Shown piece after piece: positions 1 through 8,444 of a DNA stretch of 64,000 nt (the first letter of the stretch is position 1; each line of letters opens with the position of its first letter). The position numbers were made by a program, and so were the translations under genes. The DNA comes from Verrucomicrobiota bacterium. Lineage in GTDB: Bacteria; Verrucomicrobiota; Verrucomicrobiia; Opitutales; Opitutaceae. Location of the stretch: contig JAEWKR010000107.1 of assembly GCA_023457715.1 (NCBI GenBank), positions 65,256 through 129,255 on the forward strand, read 5' to 3'. The notes beneath the pieces are model-generated. The model had not been told where the DNA came from and did not search any database. It worked only from the letters and a program-made list of their open reading frames with translations.

Positions 1-1
1 C

Positions 2-772
2 TGGCGGCTGGCCGCCCTGTGGGCGGCCATGGGCCTGGGCCTGCTGGGCCTGGTCAGCGGTTTGCAAAGCCAGGATGCGGCCGCGCCCACGGAGCCGCCG
101 GCGCTGCTCTGGGATGCCACCGAGAAGGTGCTGAAATCGCTGCCGGGAGAGCACGCGGCGGAGTTTCAGTTCACCGTCACCAACGTCTCCGACCGGGTCG
201 TGAGCATCACCCAGCTCATGCCGACCTGTGGATGCACCGTGGCGGAAATGCCCGCGTCACCCTGGGTGTTGGAACCGGGAGCGACCGGAACCTTCGCCGG
301 CACCATCGACTTCAAGGGCAAGTCGGGGCTGGTGAAAAAAGCCATCCACGTCACCTCCACGGCCGGCGTCCAGACGCTGATGATCGGCGTGGAGGTCGCG
401 CAGATGAACGACGAGGAGCGGCGGCGCAACCAGGAGCTCGCGCAGGCCAACCGCCAGGTCGTCTTTCAGGGCGACTGCGCCAAGTGCCATTTGACGCCGG
501 CGGTCGGCAAGACCGGTGGCGCCTTGTTCATGGCCGCCTGCGGGGTCTGCCACATCACGGAACATCGTTCGAGCATCGTGCCGGACCTGCTCGTGGCCAG
601 GACGCCGCGGGATGCGGATTACTGGCGCAAGTGGATCGCCGAGGGGAAGGAAGGCACCTTGATGCCCGCCTGGTCCAAGCGTCATGGCGGGCCGTTGACG
701 GACGAAGAGATCGATTCGCTCGTCACGTTCGCGCTCGATTCGCTGCCGACCGCGCCGCGCGGGGAAAACTGA
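2..772 (+). CDS. DUF1573 / cytochrome c fusion, 5' end outside window
   Basis: The frame is open to the first bases, so the true start lies upstream; an in-frame ATG at 29 sits inside a hydrophobic leader and is probably not the start. Numbering from that ATG, residues 25-125 form a DUF1573-like beta domain with the typical TCGCTV stretch at 66-71. Residues 140-235 form a small c-type cytochrome region with two CxxCH haem motifs, CAKCH at 150 and CGVCH at 171, only 21 residues apart. The protein should be exported and act in periplasmic electron transfer. Two CxxCH in so short a domain may mean one or two haems. menD begins four bases after the stop, but no functional link is obvious. Confidence 0.8.
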   Translation, partial: WRLAALWAAMGLGLLGLVSGLQSQDAAAPTEPPALLWDATEKVLKSLPGEHAAEFQFTVTNVSDRVVSITQLMPTCGCTVAEMPASPWVLEPGATGTFAGTIDFKGKSGLVKKAIHVTSTAGVQTLMIGVEVAQMNDEERRRNQELAQANRQVVFQGDCAKCHLTPAVGKTGGALFMAACGVCHITEHRSSIVPDLLVARTPRDADYWRKWIAEGKEGTLMPAWSKRHGGPLTDEEIDSLVTFALDSLPTAPRGEN

Positions 773-776
773 CGCC

Positions 777-2549
777 GTGCTTCCGTCCCTCGATCTTCGC
801 CATGCCAACTCGCTCTGGGCCGGCGTGCTGGTGGAAACCCTCGCGCGCTGCGGCATCCGGCACGCCGTCATTTCCCCCGGCTCGCGCTCCACTCCGTTGA
901 CCCTGGCCCTCGCCCGTCACGACGGGATTCGGTCGATCCCTGTTTTGGACGAACGTTCGGCGGGTTTCTTTGCGCTCGGTATCGCGAAGGCGACGGGCCG
1001 TGCGGTCGTGCTCCTTTGCACGAGTGGCACCGCGGCGGCGAACTACTTTCCGGCGATTGTCGAAGCGAGTGAGAGTGCGGTGCCCCTTCTCATCCTGACC
1101 GCCGACCGGCCGCCCGAAATGCGCGCCTGCGCCTCGGGACAGACAATCGACCAACAGAAGCTTTACGGAGGTTACGTCCGCGCGTTCCACGAGCTGGCCG
1201 TGCCGGAGTTGGCGGAGGGGAGGCTCCGTTATCTGCGCCAGACCGTGGCCCATGCGGCGACCCGGTCCGTCGCACCGATTCCGGGCCCGGTGCATCTCAA
1301 CGTGCCGTTTCGGGATCCACTCGTTCCCGTCCCCGATGGCGGACTGGCCGAGACCTTTGCGCGCGGCGTCGACTGGGAACGGTTCTTCAGCGGGCTGCAT
1401 GAGGGACAGACACGTCTTGGGCCTGCAGGGCCGAGCGCAGAGCCGGCTGGCTTCCATGGATCGCCGGAGGCGCACGGCGTGATCGTGGTCGGACCGAACC
1501 AGCCCGTCGACGATGCCGGGTTCGCCACGGAAGTCGGGGCGCTTGCGCGCCATCTCGGCTGGCCGGTCCTCGCGGACGGACTCACGCCCCTGCGCAATCA
1601 TGCTGCCGCGGTCCCTCATCTGGTCACAACCTATGAACTGATCCTGCGCGACCCGACGCTTGCCGACCCGCTGCGCCCCGAAGTCGTGATCGCGATCGGG
1701 GAATGGCCGACCAGCAAGGTGCTGCGCAGCTGGCTCGAAGCCTCGGACGCCCAGACGTGGCTCGTAACCAACCGGCCCGACAATCGGGACGCGTTGCACG
1801 GTCGGACGCGGGTGCTGGGCACGAGCCTCTCGAGCCTGATCGCCGCCCTGCCGGCGCACGAAGGTGATCACCCGTACCAGAAGCTATGGGCGCGCCACGA
1901 GAGGGCCGCGCGAGCACGGCTGGACGCCGAACTGGAGACGCTCACAACCCTCGCCGAGCCGCGCGTCGCGTGGATGCTCGCCCGGCATCTCCCGGCGGGG
2001 ACGCCGTTGGTGGTGGGCAATTCCATGCCGATCCGCGATGTGGAGTATTTCTGGCCCCCGCACGACCGGCAGACTCGGATCCTCTGCAACCGCGGCGCCA
2101 ACGGCATCGACGGCACGCTGTCGACTGCGATGGGGGTCGCCCACGGGCTGGATCGTGCGACGGTGTTGCTCACCGGCGACCTCGCTTTCCTGCATGACAC
2201 GAATGGTCTGCTGCTGCGGGCGAAGAGCCGCGGCGGGTTGACCGTCGTGCTCGTCAACAATCGCGGTGGCGGGATCTTCGAACATTTGCCGGTGGCGGCG
2301 TTCGACCCGCCCTTTGAGGACTATTTTGCGACGCCGCAGGAGGTCGATTTCGGGACGCTCTGCCAGGCGCATGGCGTGGCGCACGAAAGAATCGAGGGGT
2401 GGGAGACGTTCGTTGCCCGCATTTCGACGTTGCCGGAGCGCGGCGTTCGCGTGCTGGAACTGGGGACCGACCGGAAAGCCGATGCCGCTCTCCGCAAACG
2501 TCTCCTGGCTCCCGGGCACCCCCCGGCGGCTGGATCCGCATCCCGTTAG
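777..2549 (+). CDS. menD: 2-succinyl-5-enolpyruvyl-6-hydroxy-3-cyclohexene-1-carboxylate synthase
   Basis: This 590-residue ThDP enzyme has the usual MenD length and start (GTG, just after a GGGGAAAA stretch). It condenses isochorismate with 2-oxoglutarate-derived succinic semialdehyde in menaquinone synthesis. The N-terminal pyrimidine-binding domain carries SPGSRSTPL at 33-41, the proton-relay glutamate in VLDER (E59) and CTSGTAAANYFPAIVEA from about 81. The C-terminal ThDP-binding domain has CNRGANGIDG and LLTGDLAFLHDTNGLL, followed by VNNRGGGIF. No other men gene is in the window, so the pathway must be dispersed. Menaquinone fits the cytochrome-containing gene upstream. Confidence 0.96.
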   Translation: MLPSLDLRHANSLWAGVLVETLARCGIRHAVISPGSRSTPLTLALARHDGIRSIPVLDERSAGFFALGIAKATGRAVVLLCTSGTAAANYFPAIVEASESAVPLLILTADRPPEMRACASGQTIDQQKLYGGYVRAFHELAVPELAEGRLRYLRQTVAHAATRSVAPIPGPVHLNVPFRDPLVPVPDGGLAETFARGVDWERFFSGLHEGQTRLGPAGPSAEPAGFHGSPEAHGVIVVGPNQPVDDAGFATEVGALARHLGWPVLADGLTPLRNHAAAVPHLVTTYELILRDPTLADPLRPEVVIAIGEWPTSKVLRSWLEASDAQTWLVTNRPDNRDALHGRTRVLGTSLSSLIAALPAHEGDHPYQKLWARHERAARARLDAELETLTTLAEPRVAWMLARHLPAGTPLVVGNSMPIRDVEYFWPPHDRQTRILCNRGANGIDGTLSTAMGVAHGLDRATVLLTGDLAFLHDTNGLLLRAKSRGGLTVVLVNNRGGGIFEHLPVAAFDPPFEDYFATPQEVDFGTLCQAHGVAHERIEGWETFVARISTLPERGVRVLELGTDRKADAALRKRLLAPGHPPAAGSASR

Positions 2550-2728
2550 CTGAACGCGGCAGCCGGCAGGCCGGCGCGGCCGGCAATGGGCTTCCCCCGC
2601 CAACGACGGACGGCGGTCCGCCTGCCCGGGAAAACCGTCGGAAACCAGCGTCCGCTACGCAGTTGCCACCGTGTTGTAATAAATTGCTCAAGAACGGCCT
2701 TGGGAGGGCCGAAGTAGAGCCAGATCCT

Positions 2729-3073
2729 ATGCCGAAGTTTCACTCTCCCCGTTGGCTCCTCCTGCTCGCGGCGCTGGCTGTGCCGGCGTTTGCGCAATCG
2801 AAGGTCGAGCCGCCCGTACCCGTCCGCACGGTGACTCCTGAATACCCGGAGAGCCAGCGCAAGAACGGCACCATGGGCGTCGTCGTGGTCAAATGCACCG
2901 TCGACGAGCAGGGGAACGTCGTGGAGCCCTCGGTGGAGAAATCGTCCCACGCCGACTTTGATCAACCTGCGCTGGAGGCCTTGAAGAAGTGGAAATTCAA
3001 ACCCGCCCGGGTCGATGGCAGTCCGGTCGCGAAGAAGGTCTCCTTCCCCATCAAGTTCGTCTCCCACGACTAG
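2729..3073 (+). CDS. Small TonB C-terminal domain protein
   Basis: This is a 114-residue protein with an N-terminal signal peptide (MPKFHSPRWLLLLAALAV, cleavage near AFA-Q) followed directly by a TonB C-terminal fold. The family pattern is clear: VRTVTPEYPESQRKNGTMG, then VVVKCTVDEQGNV, then ALEALKKWKFKPARVDG. It lacks the membrane anchor plus proline-rich spacer of a classical TonB, so it is more likely a periplasmic TonB-like protein than the energy transducer itself. ATG at 2729 was chosen because an upstream in-frame reading has no leader-like character. About 180 bp separate it from menD, and no obvious promoter or hairpin was assigned there. Confidence 0.8.
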   Translation: MPKFHSPRWLLLLAALAVPAFAQSKVEPPVPVRTVTPEYPESQRKNGTMGVVVVKCTVDEQGNVVEPSVEKSSHADFDQPALEALKKWKFKPARVDGSPVAKKVSFPIKFVSHD

Positions 3074-3250
3074 GCGTCGCACGTGTCGGGGTTCCTCTCG
3101 GGGCGGGGGGAGTCGCCCGCGTAAGCCGACCGGCCTGTCGGTTTCCCACGTGCTGGAGGTGGGTATGGAGCTCCCGCCGGCGCGACCGGGACGGTCTGCG
3201 GAAACCCCTTGCCGACGCATTGGTGCGGCGTCCAGACTTGGCGGCTTTGC

Positions 3251-4705
3251 ATGGCTTACGACTGGCTTAAAGGGGTGGCTGACGAGTATGACGTGATCGT
3301 CATCGGCAGCGGATTGGGCGGTCTTACCGGCGCGAACGTGCTGGCTAAGGCGGGCCATCGCGTGCTGCTGCTCGAGCATCACTACCAGTTCGGCGGGCTG
3401 GCCACCTGGTTCACCCGCAAAGGGGGCCATATCTTCGATATTTCCCTCCATGGGTTTCCCGTCGGCATGATCAAATCGTGCCGCAAGTACTGGAGCCGGG
3501 AGATCGCCGACTCGATCGTGCAGCTGAAGGACATCCGGTTCGTGAATCCGCAGATGGATGTTTGGACCACGTTCACCCGGGAGGACTATACGCGGGTGCT
3601 CGTCGAGCAGTTCGGTCTGGAGCGGGCGCTGGTGGAGCGGTTCTACGACCATCTGCGGTCGATGAATTTCTACGACAACAACCCCGAAACCACCGGGGAG
3701 ATGCTGGAGCGGTTCTTTCCCGGGCGCGACGACGTCAAGCGACTGCTGATGGAGCCCATCGCCTACGCCAACGGCTCGACCCTCGACGACCCCGCCATCA
3801 CCTACGGCATCGTCTTCTCCAATTTCATGGGGTCCGGGGTCTACACGTTCCGCGGCGGCTCCGACCTCCTGATCGAAAAAATGTCCGCGGAACTCCGGCG
3901 CAACGGCGTGGAGTTGCGCAAGAAGGTGCTCGTGGAGCGGATCCTGGTGGAGGAGCGCGACGGGCGGAAGGTGGCCTGTGGCATTGTGGCCAAGGGCGGC
4001 CGGGTGATCCGCGCCAAGGCGGTCCTGTCGAACGCCAACATCAAGAACACGATTCTGCGGCTCGCGGGGGAGGAGAATTTCCCCGCGGACTACATCGCGG
4101 AAACGAAGGCCGTCCGCATCAATTCCAGTTCGTGCCAGGTCTATCTCGGCATCCGCAAGGGCGAGTCCATCCCGCATATCGGCGACCTGGTCTTCACCTC
4201 GGACAATCCGAAGTTCAGCAGCCATGAGCTGACCGACTTCCGCACGACCAGCCGCACCTTCTCCGTGTACTACCCCGACACCCGTCCCGGCTCCGACCGC
4301 TACACCGTGGTCGTGTCGTTGAATGGCCAATACGGCGACTGGGCGAAACTGAGCGAGGCGGACTACGAGCGCGAAAAGGAGCGGCTGATCGAGGAGTCGC
4401 TCGTGGCGCTGGAGCGGTTCATCCCGGACGTCCGCGGCAGGATCGACTGGCGGGAGGCGGCGACCCCGCGCACGATCGAGCGCTACACCACGCACCTGGG
4501 GGGCACCTCCTTCGGCACGAAGTTCGAGGGCTTGAAGGTTTCGATGGATCTGCCGGCGAAGCTTCCCGGCCTGTACCACGCCGGCTCGGTCGGGATCATC
4601 ATGTCGGGCTGGCTGGGCACGATCAATTATGGGGTCATTGTCGCCAACCAGATCGACAAGGCGCTGTTCGAACAGAAACGCACCGCCGCTGCTTCCGCCC
4701 CGTAG
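3251..4705 (+). CDS. FAD-dependent phytoene desaturase / RetSat-CrtISO-like oxidoreductase
   Basis: A 484-residue flavoprotein. An N-terminal dinucleotide-binding motif (DVIVIGSGLGGLTGANVLAK, residues 14-33) ends in the acidic residue of LLEHH, and GVYTFRGGSDLLI and a C-terminal PGLYHAGS match the FAD-dependent amine oxidase/carotenoid desaturase superfamily, closest in style to carotenoid isomerase and retinol saturase. It opens a same-strand run with FabZ-, FabI-, OleA- and OleB-like genes, so its substrate may be a long acyl or hydrocarbon chain; that is inference. ATG 3251 is preferred over an upstream TTG at 3209. The stop codon lies inside a REP-like hairpin (4702-4726). Confidence 0.8.
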   Translation: MAYDWLKGVADEYDVIVIGSGLGGLTGANVLAKAGHRVLLLEHHYQFGGLATWFTRKGGHIFDISLHGFPVGMIKSCRKYWSREIADSIVQLKDIRFVNPQMDVWTTFTREDYTRVLVEQFGLERALVERFYDHLRSMNFYDNNPETTGEMLERFFPGRDDVKRLLMEPIAYANGSTLDDPAITYGIVFSNFMGSGVYTFRGGSDLLIEKMSAELRRNGVELRKKVLVERILVEERDGRKVACGIVAKGGRVIRAKAVLSNANIKNTILRLAGEENFPADYIAETKAVRINSSSCQVYLGIRKGESIPHIGDLVFTSDNPKFSSHELTDFRTTSRTFSVYYPDTRPGSDRYTVVVSLNGQYGDWAKLSEADYEREKERLIEESLVALERFIPDVRGRIDWREAATPRTIERYTTHLGGTSFGTKFEGLKVSMDLPAKLPGLYHAGSVGIIMSGWLGTINYGVIVANQIDKALFEQKRTAAASAP

Positions 4706-4726
4706 CGCCGGCTTTAGCCGGTATCC
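4702..4726 (+). repeat. GTAG-headed REP-like hairpin, copy 1
   Basis: GTAG is followed by a hairpin (CCGGCT, loop TT, AGCCGG) and ends in TATCC. It overlaps the stop codon of the preceding flavoprotein gene. A copy with one mismatch over 25 bp lies in reverse orientation at 45929-45953. A GTAG head plus imperfect palindrome is the layout of REP sequences handled by RAYT transposases. Confidence 0.7.
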
Positions 4727-4771
4727 CGCCCTCGCGCCCCCTCCGCACCGCAGAACTCCGTCCCTTCATCC

Positions 4772-5218
4772 ATGACTCCCGTCACCGACCTCATCCCGCA
4801 TCGGCCGCCCTTCCTCTTCATCGACGAAATTGTGAGCGAGTCGCCGGAAGGTCTCGTGGCGCGCCGGCGGTGGCGGGCGGACGAGGACTTTTACCGTGGT
4901 CACTACCCCGGGGCGCCCATCACACCGGGCGTCCTGTTGTGTGAGGCCGTGTTCCAGGCCGCGGCGTGTTTCATGGCGCTCAAGGCGCGGGCGGCGGGCG
5001 CGCAGCCGGGCGAGGGGGTGCCGCTGATCGCCAAGGTGAGCGACGTGCGGTTCCGGACGCCGGTGTATCCGGGCGACGAGGTGACGATCGAGGTGAAGCA
5101 GAAGGATGCGATGGGTGGCTTCACCATGATGTCCGGCGCGATGAAGAAGGCCGACGGCACGCGCGCGATGAACGTCGATTTTTCCGTCGCCTGGAAGACA
5201 CCCCAGGGCGCAGCCTGA
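4772..5218 (+). CDS. FabZ-like 3-hydroxyacyl-ACP dehydratase
   Basis: A 148-residue single hot-dog domain protein of FabZ length. It has the FabZ entry motif LIPHRPPFLFIDEI (7-20) and the active-site helix GHYPGAPITPGVLLCEAVFQ (43-62), giving catalytic His44 and Glu58 with the 14-residue spacing of FabZ. It should dehydrate 3-hydroxyacyl thioesters. Its place between a flavoprotein and a FabI-like gene, four bases before the latter, suggests a dedicated lipid pathway rather than the housekeeping fatty acid cycle; the specificity cannot be read from sequence. Confidence 0.88.
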   Translation: MTPVTDLIPHRPPFLFIDEIVSESPEGLVARRRWRADEDFYRGHYPGAPITPGVLLCEAVFQAAACFMALKARAAGAQPGEGVPLIAKVSDVRFRTPVYPGDEVTIEVKQKDAMGGFTMMSGAMKKADGTRAMNVDFSVAWKTPQGAA

Positions 5219-5222
5219 TCCC

Positions 5223-6038
5223 ATGGCCGATTTTCTCCAGCTGGGCGGACGGACCTATGTCGTCTTTGGGGTGGCGAACCGCAAGAGCGTCGCGTGGGCC
5301 ATCGCGCGGTCCCTGGAGGAGCAGGGCGCGCGGGTGGTGTACAGCGTGCGCTCGGACGCCCGGCGGAAATCGCTGGCCACGCTGCTCGCCGGGAAGCCGG
5401 TGCTGGTGTGCGATGTGGAGCAGGAGGGAGCTGCCGAGCGACTTGCCGCCGAGGTGGCAGGTCTGGGCCTCGGAGCGCTGGACGGGTTGGTGCACTCGAT
5501 CGCGTTCGCGAATTACAGTGGCGGCTGGAAGCCCTTCCATGAAACGGTGCGGGCGGATTTCCTGCAGGCCACGGCCGTGTCGGCCTACTCGCTGGTCGAG
5601 GTGGCCCGCGCCTTCAAACCGCTGCTCAAACGGGACGCCGCCGTGGTCACGATCGGCATTTCGTCGCTGCTGGTGACGCCGGACAACTACGGTTACATGG
5701 GGCCGATCAAGGCGGCGCTCGAATCCGCCACGCGCTTCCTCGCCAAGTCTTTCAGTGCCGACACCGCGATCCGGTTCAACGTGGTCGGCGCCGGGCCGCT
5801 GAAGACCAGCGCGTCAGCGGGCATTCCGGGCTACATCGAAAGCTACCTTTACGCGGAGAAGCTGACGTTCCGCAAAAAAAACCTGGAGACGCAGGAGGTG
5901 GCCGACGCCGCGCTCTTTCTCCTCAGTCCTCGCAGCAGCGGCGTCAACGGCACGACCCTGGTGGTCGACGCCGGGCTCGGGTCCAATTACTTCGACCAGG
6001 AGATCATCCGCCTGGCGATGCGTCCGGAGGCCCGATGA
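5223..6038 (+). CDS. FabI-like enoyl-ACP reductase (SDR)
   Basis: This 271-residue short-chain dehydrogenase is of the FabI subtype. The divergent nucleotide loop VVFGVANRKSVAWAIARSL (13-31) is typical of FabI rather than of classical SDRs, as is the region HSIAFAN. The catalytic segment NYGYMGPIKAALES carries the Tyr-x6-Lys pair of FabI. It ends in the usual GVNGTTLVVDAGLGSNYF. It should reduce trans-2-enoyl thioesters with NAD(P)H. Its stop overlaps the oleA start by four bases (ATGA), so the two are translationally coupled. It may be the organism's main FabI or a paralogue serving the Ole cluster. Confidence 0.88.
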   Translation: MADFLQLGGRTYVVFGVANRKSVAWAIARSLEEQGARVVYSVRSDARRKSLATLLAGKPVLVCDVEQEGAAERLAAEVAGLGLGALDGLVHSIAFANYSGGWKPFHETVRADFLQATAVSAYSLVEVARAFKPLLKRDAAVVTIGISSLLVTPDNYGYMGPIKAALESATRFLAKSFSADTAIRFNVVGAGPLKTSASAGIPGYIESYLYAEKLTFRKKNLETQEVADAALFLLSPRSSGVNGTTLVVDAGLGSNYFDQEIIRLAMRPEAR

Positions 6039-7060
6039 AGTTCGAGCAGGTCTGCATCGAAGCCCTCGGCGTGGCGCTGCCCGACGAAGTCTGGAGTTCT
6101 GCGGCCATCGAGGAGCGTCTGGCGCCACTGTATGACCGGCTGAAGCTCCCGGCCGGCCGCCTCGAACTGATGACCGGCATCCGCGAGCGACGGATGTGGG
6201 CTCCCGGGACGCGCCCGTCCGATGCGAGCGCCGCCGCCGGCCGCGACGCGCTCGCTCGTTCGTCCCTGCCACCGGAGGCGGTGGAGCTGTTCATCCATGC
6301 GGCCGTCAGCCGCGACATGCTCGAACCCGCCACGGCGTCCTTTGCCCACCAGAAAATCGGCCTTCCGGGAAGCGCGCAGATCTTCGATGTCTCGAATGCA
6401 TGCCTCGGCTTCCTTAACTCGCTGACGGTCGCGGCGGCGATGATCGAGGCCGGGCAGATCCGGTGTGCGCTGGTCGTCTCGGGAGAGAATGGCCGCGCCC
6501 TCGTCGACCAGACGTTGCGCACGCTCCTGGAACAGCCGCTGACGCGCAACGGCATCAAACCGTACTTCGCGAATCTCACCATCGGTTCCGCCGCCGTCGC
6601 CGCCGTGGTCTGTCACCGGTCCCTGGTGCGGGGCCGACCGCACCGGCTGCTGGGCGGCGTGGCCGAAGCCGCCACGCAGTACAGCACCCTTTGCCAGGGA
6701 GACACGTACGGGGCGGAGTCGCTGGTGATGCAGACGGACTCGGAGCAGCTGTTGCTCGCGGGAGTGGGCCTGGCGCGGCGCACGTGGTCCCGGTTCACGG
6801 CGGAGCAGCCCGGGCCCTACGCGCGCTACATCTGCCACCAGGTGGGCAGTACGCACCGGCGCAAGCTGTACGAAGCGCTAAGCCTCGATGAAGGCCGTGA
6901 CTTCTCCACCTTCGAATACCTCGGCAACACCGGATCGGTCGCACTGCCCGTCACCCTCGCCAAGGCGGTGGAGGCGGGCGCGGTGCGCGAGGGAGATCGC
7001 GTCGCCCTGCTCGGGATCGGGAGCGGCCTCAACTGCCTGATGCTCGCGCTCGAATGGTAG
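6035..7060 (+). CDS. oleA: OleA-type thiolase (head-to-head acyl-CoA condensation)
   Basis: This 341-residue thiolase-fold protein matches OleA more closely than FabH. The catalytic triad is Cys123 (DVSNACLGF), His268 (CHQVGSTHR) and Asn298 (YLGNTGS). Glu97 in VSRDMLEPATAS lies 26 residues before the cysteine, the same spacing as the Glu117/Cys143 pair of Xanthomonas OleA, where this glutamate is key for joining two acyl chains. The N-terminal ERLAPLYDRL and C-terminal GIGSGLNC stretches are also OleA-like. It should condense two long-chain acyl-CoAs to a 2-alkyl-3-ketoacid. It is coupled to FabI-like upstream and oleB downstream (7-bp overlap). Confidence 0.88.
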   Translation: MKFEQVCIEALGVALPDEVWSSAAIEERLAPLYDRLKLPAGRLELMTGIRERRMWAPGTRPSDASAAAGRDALARSSLPPEAVELFIHAAVSRDMLEPATASFAHQKIGLPGSAQIFDVSNACLGFLNSLTVAAAMIEAGQIRCALVVSGENGRALVDQTLRTLLEQPLTRNGIKPYFANLTIGSAAVAAVVCHRSLVRGRPHRLLGGVAEAATQYSTLCQGDTYGAESLVMQTDSEQLLLAGVGLARRTWSRFTAEQPGPYARYICHQVGSTHRRKLYEALSLDEGRDFSTFEYLGNTGSVALPVTLAKAVEAGAVREGDRVALLGIGSGLNCLMLALEW

Positions 7061-7950
7061 ATCCCAGTCCTCATCCCATGCCCGACTGGCTGGCCGCGGA
7101 GTATCCCTTTACCCCGCGGCGCTGGGTGACCGCGCGCGGTGCGGCGATGAGCTATCTCGACGTGGGACCCGTGGAACCACACGCCGTGGTAATGGTGCAC
7201 GGCAACCCCACGTGGTCCTATTATTACCGCTGGGTGGTGCGCGCCTTGGGGCCGCGGATCCGGTGTGTGGTGCCCGATCACGTCGGCATGGGCCTTTCCG
7301 ACAAGCCCGAGGGCTATCCGTACACGCTCGAGAGCCGGATCGACGACTTGGAATCCCTGGTGCTCGGGCTGGGACTGGAGACCGTCGACCTGCTGGTGCA
7401 CGACTGGGGTGGGGCGATCGGCTTCGGCTTCGCCGCGCGCCATCCGGCGCGGGTCCGGCGCATCGGGATTCTCAATACCGCGGCGTTCGCACTGGACCGG
7501 ATTCCCGCGCGGATCGCGCTTTGCCGTTTCCCGGGCCTGGGGCCCCTGATGGTCCGCGGCTTGAATGGTTTCGCCCGCCCGGCGACGCGCATGGCGATGC
7601 ACCGGCGCTCCCTGACCGGGGATCAAAAGCGGGCGTATCTGCTGCCTTACGACTCCTGGGCGAACCGGGTCGCCGTAAACGCCTTTGTGCAGGACATCCC
7701 CATGAATCCCCGGCACCCCACCTGGGCGGTGCTGAAGGCCATCGAGGCCGCGGTGCCGCAGTTCGGGGACCGGCCCGTCCGGATCGTCTGGGGCGGCGAG
7801 GATTTTTGTTTCAACGACCTGTTTCTCGCGCGCTGGCGCGAACTCCTTCCGCGCGCGGACGTCACTCGGATCGCCGACGCGGGGCATTATGTCATCGAGG
7901 ACGCCCGTGCCGAGGCCGTCCCCCTGTTGGCGGATTTCTTCCGGCGGTAG
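7054..7950 (+). CDS. oleB: OleB-type alpha/beta hydrolase (beta-lactone decarboxylase family)
   Basis: A 298-residue alpha/beta hydrolase of the haloalkane dehalogenase/OleB subgroup. The oxyanion loop is HGNPTWS (49-55), the nucleophile is Asp117 in VHDWGG, the acid is in WGGED (249-250) and the base is His278 in AGHYV. The stretch YPYTLESRIDDLESL is characteristic of OleB. OleB removes CO2 from cis-beta-lactones to give the olefin. The gene overlaps the end of oleA, but no oleC or oleD follows; the next gene is a receiver protein. An alternative ATG at 7078 would shorten it by eight residues. Haloalkane dehalogenase is the main alternative, but the oleA coupling argues against it. Confidence 0.85.
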   Translation: MVDPSPHPMPDWLAAEYPFTPRRWVTARGAAMSYLDVGPVEPHAVVMVHGNPTWSYYYRWVVRALGPRIRCVVPDHVGMGLSDKPEGYPYTLESRIDDLESLVLGLGLETVDLLVHDWGGAIGFGFAARHPARVRRIGILNTAAFALDRIPARIALCRFPGLGPLMVRGLNGFARPATRMAMHRRSLTGDQKRAYLLPYDSWANRVAVNAFVQDIPMNPRHPTWAVLKAIEAAVPQFGDRPVRIVWGGEDFCFNDLFLARWRELLPRADVTRIADAGHYVIEDARAEAVPLLADFFRR

Positions 7951-8034
7951 CGCGAGGACGAAGCCGCGCGCCCTCCGACCGGGACCCTGGGTCGGGACTT
8001 GCGGGTCTTCGGCAAACGGTTACATACGAGCGGC

Positions 8035-8412
8035 ATGCCCCGGCCGACCAATGCCCTCGTCGTCGACGATGAACCGCATGTGAGGACCTTCCTTCGCCTG
8101 GTGCTCAAAGAGCTGGGCATTGAGGTCAAATGGGAGGCAGCCAATGGCGCGGAGGCCCTGGACGTGCTGCAGGGGCATTCACCCGAGTTGGTCCTGCTCG
8201 ACCTCAACATGCCGCTGCTCGGCGGTCTCGGTGTTCTGGAACGCCTGCAGCAACTGCGTCCAGGCACGCCCGCCATCATCGTCACGTCGCAGAACGCTCT
8301 CCAGACGGTGCAGGATGTGGCCCGGCTCGGCGCGGTCGGCTACGTGCTCAAGCAAAGTCCGCGCGATGTGATGCTGCGGGAACTGCGGGACGCGTTGGAC
8401 GGGCTGGAATGA
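8035..8412 (+). CDS. Stand-alone CheY-like receiver
   Basis: A 125-residue single receiver domain with the acidic pair Asp10-Asp11 (VVDDEP), phospho-acceptor Asp56 (LLDLNMP), the conserved Thr/Ser region IIVTSQN and Lys106 (YVLKQSP). There is no output domain, so it probably acts by protein-protein contact. No kinase is adjacent. The ATG at 8035 leaves about 85 bp after oleB. It follows the lipid cluster on the same strand, but a role there is not supported by sequence. Confidence 0.9.
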   Translation: MPRPTNALVVDDEPHVRTFLRLVLKELGIEVKWEAANGAEALDVLQGHSPELVLLDLNMPLLGGLGVLERLQQLRPGTPAIIVTSQNALQTVQDVARLGAVGYVLKQSPRDVMLRELRDALDGLE

Positions 8413-8444
8413 GCCCGGCCGGACGGTTCCGCGCCGGGTGCGCG

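Noticed and set aside
2546..4579. Long minus-strand open frame of 677 codons
   Set aside because: It is antisense to the TonB-like and flavoprotein genes, which have clear motifs; the long frame is an effect of high GC. No protein family pattern is readable.
3251..4705. Carotenoid biosynthesis assignment (crtI) for the flavoprotein
   Set aside because: The superfamily fits, but there is no phytoene synthase or cyclase nearby and the neighbours are fatty-acid type enzymes, so no crt symbol is given.
7054..7950. Haloalkane dehalogenase
   Set aside because: Similar fold and HDWGG nucleophile, but the overlap with oleA and the OleB-like stretch at 88-103 make OleB the better call.
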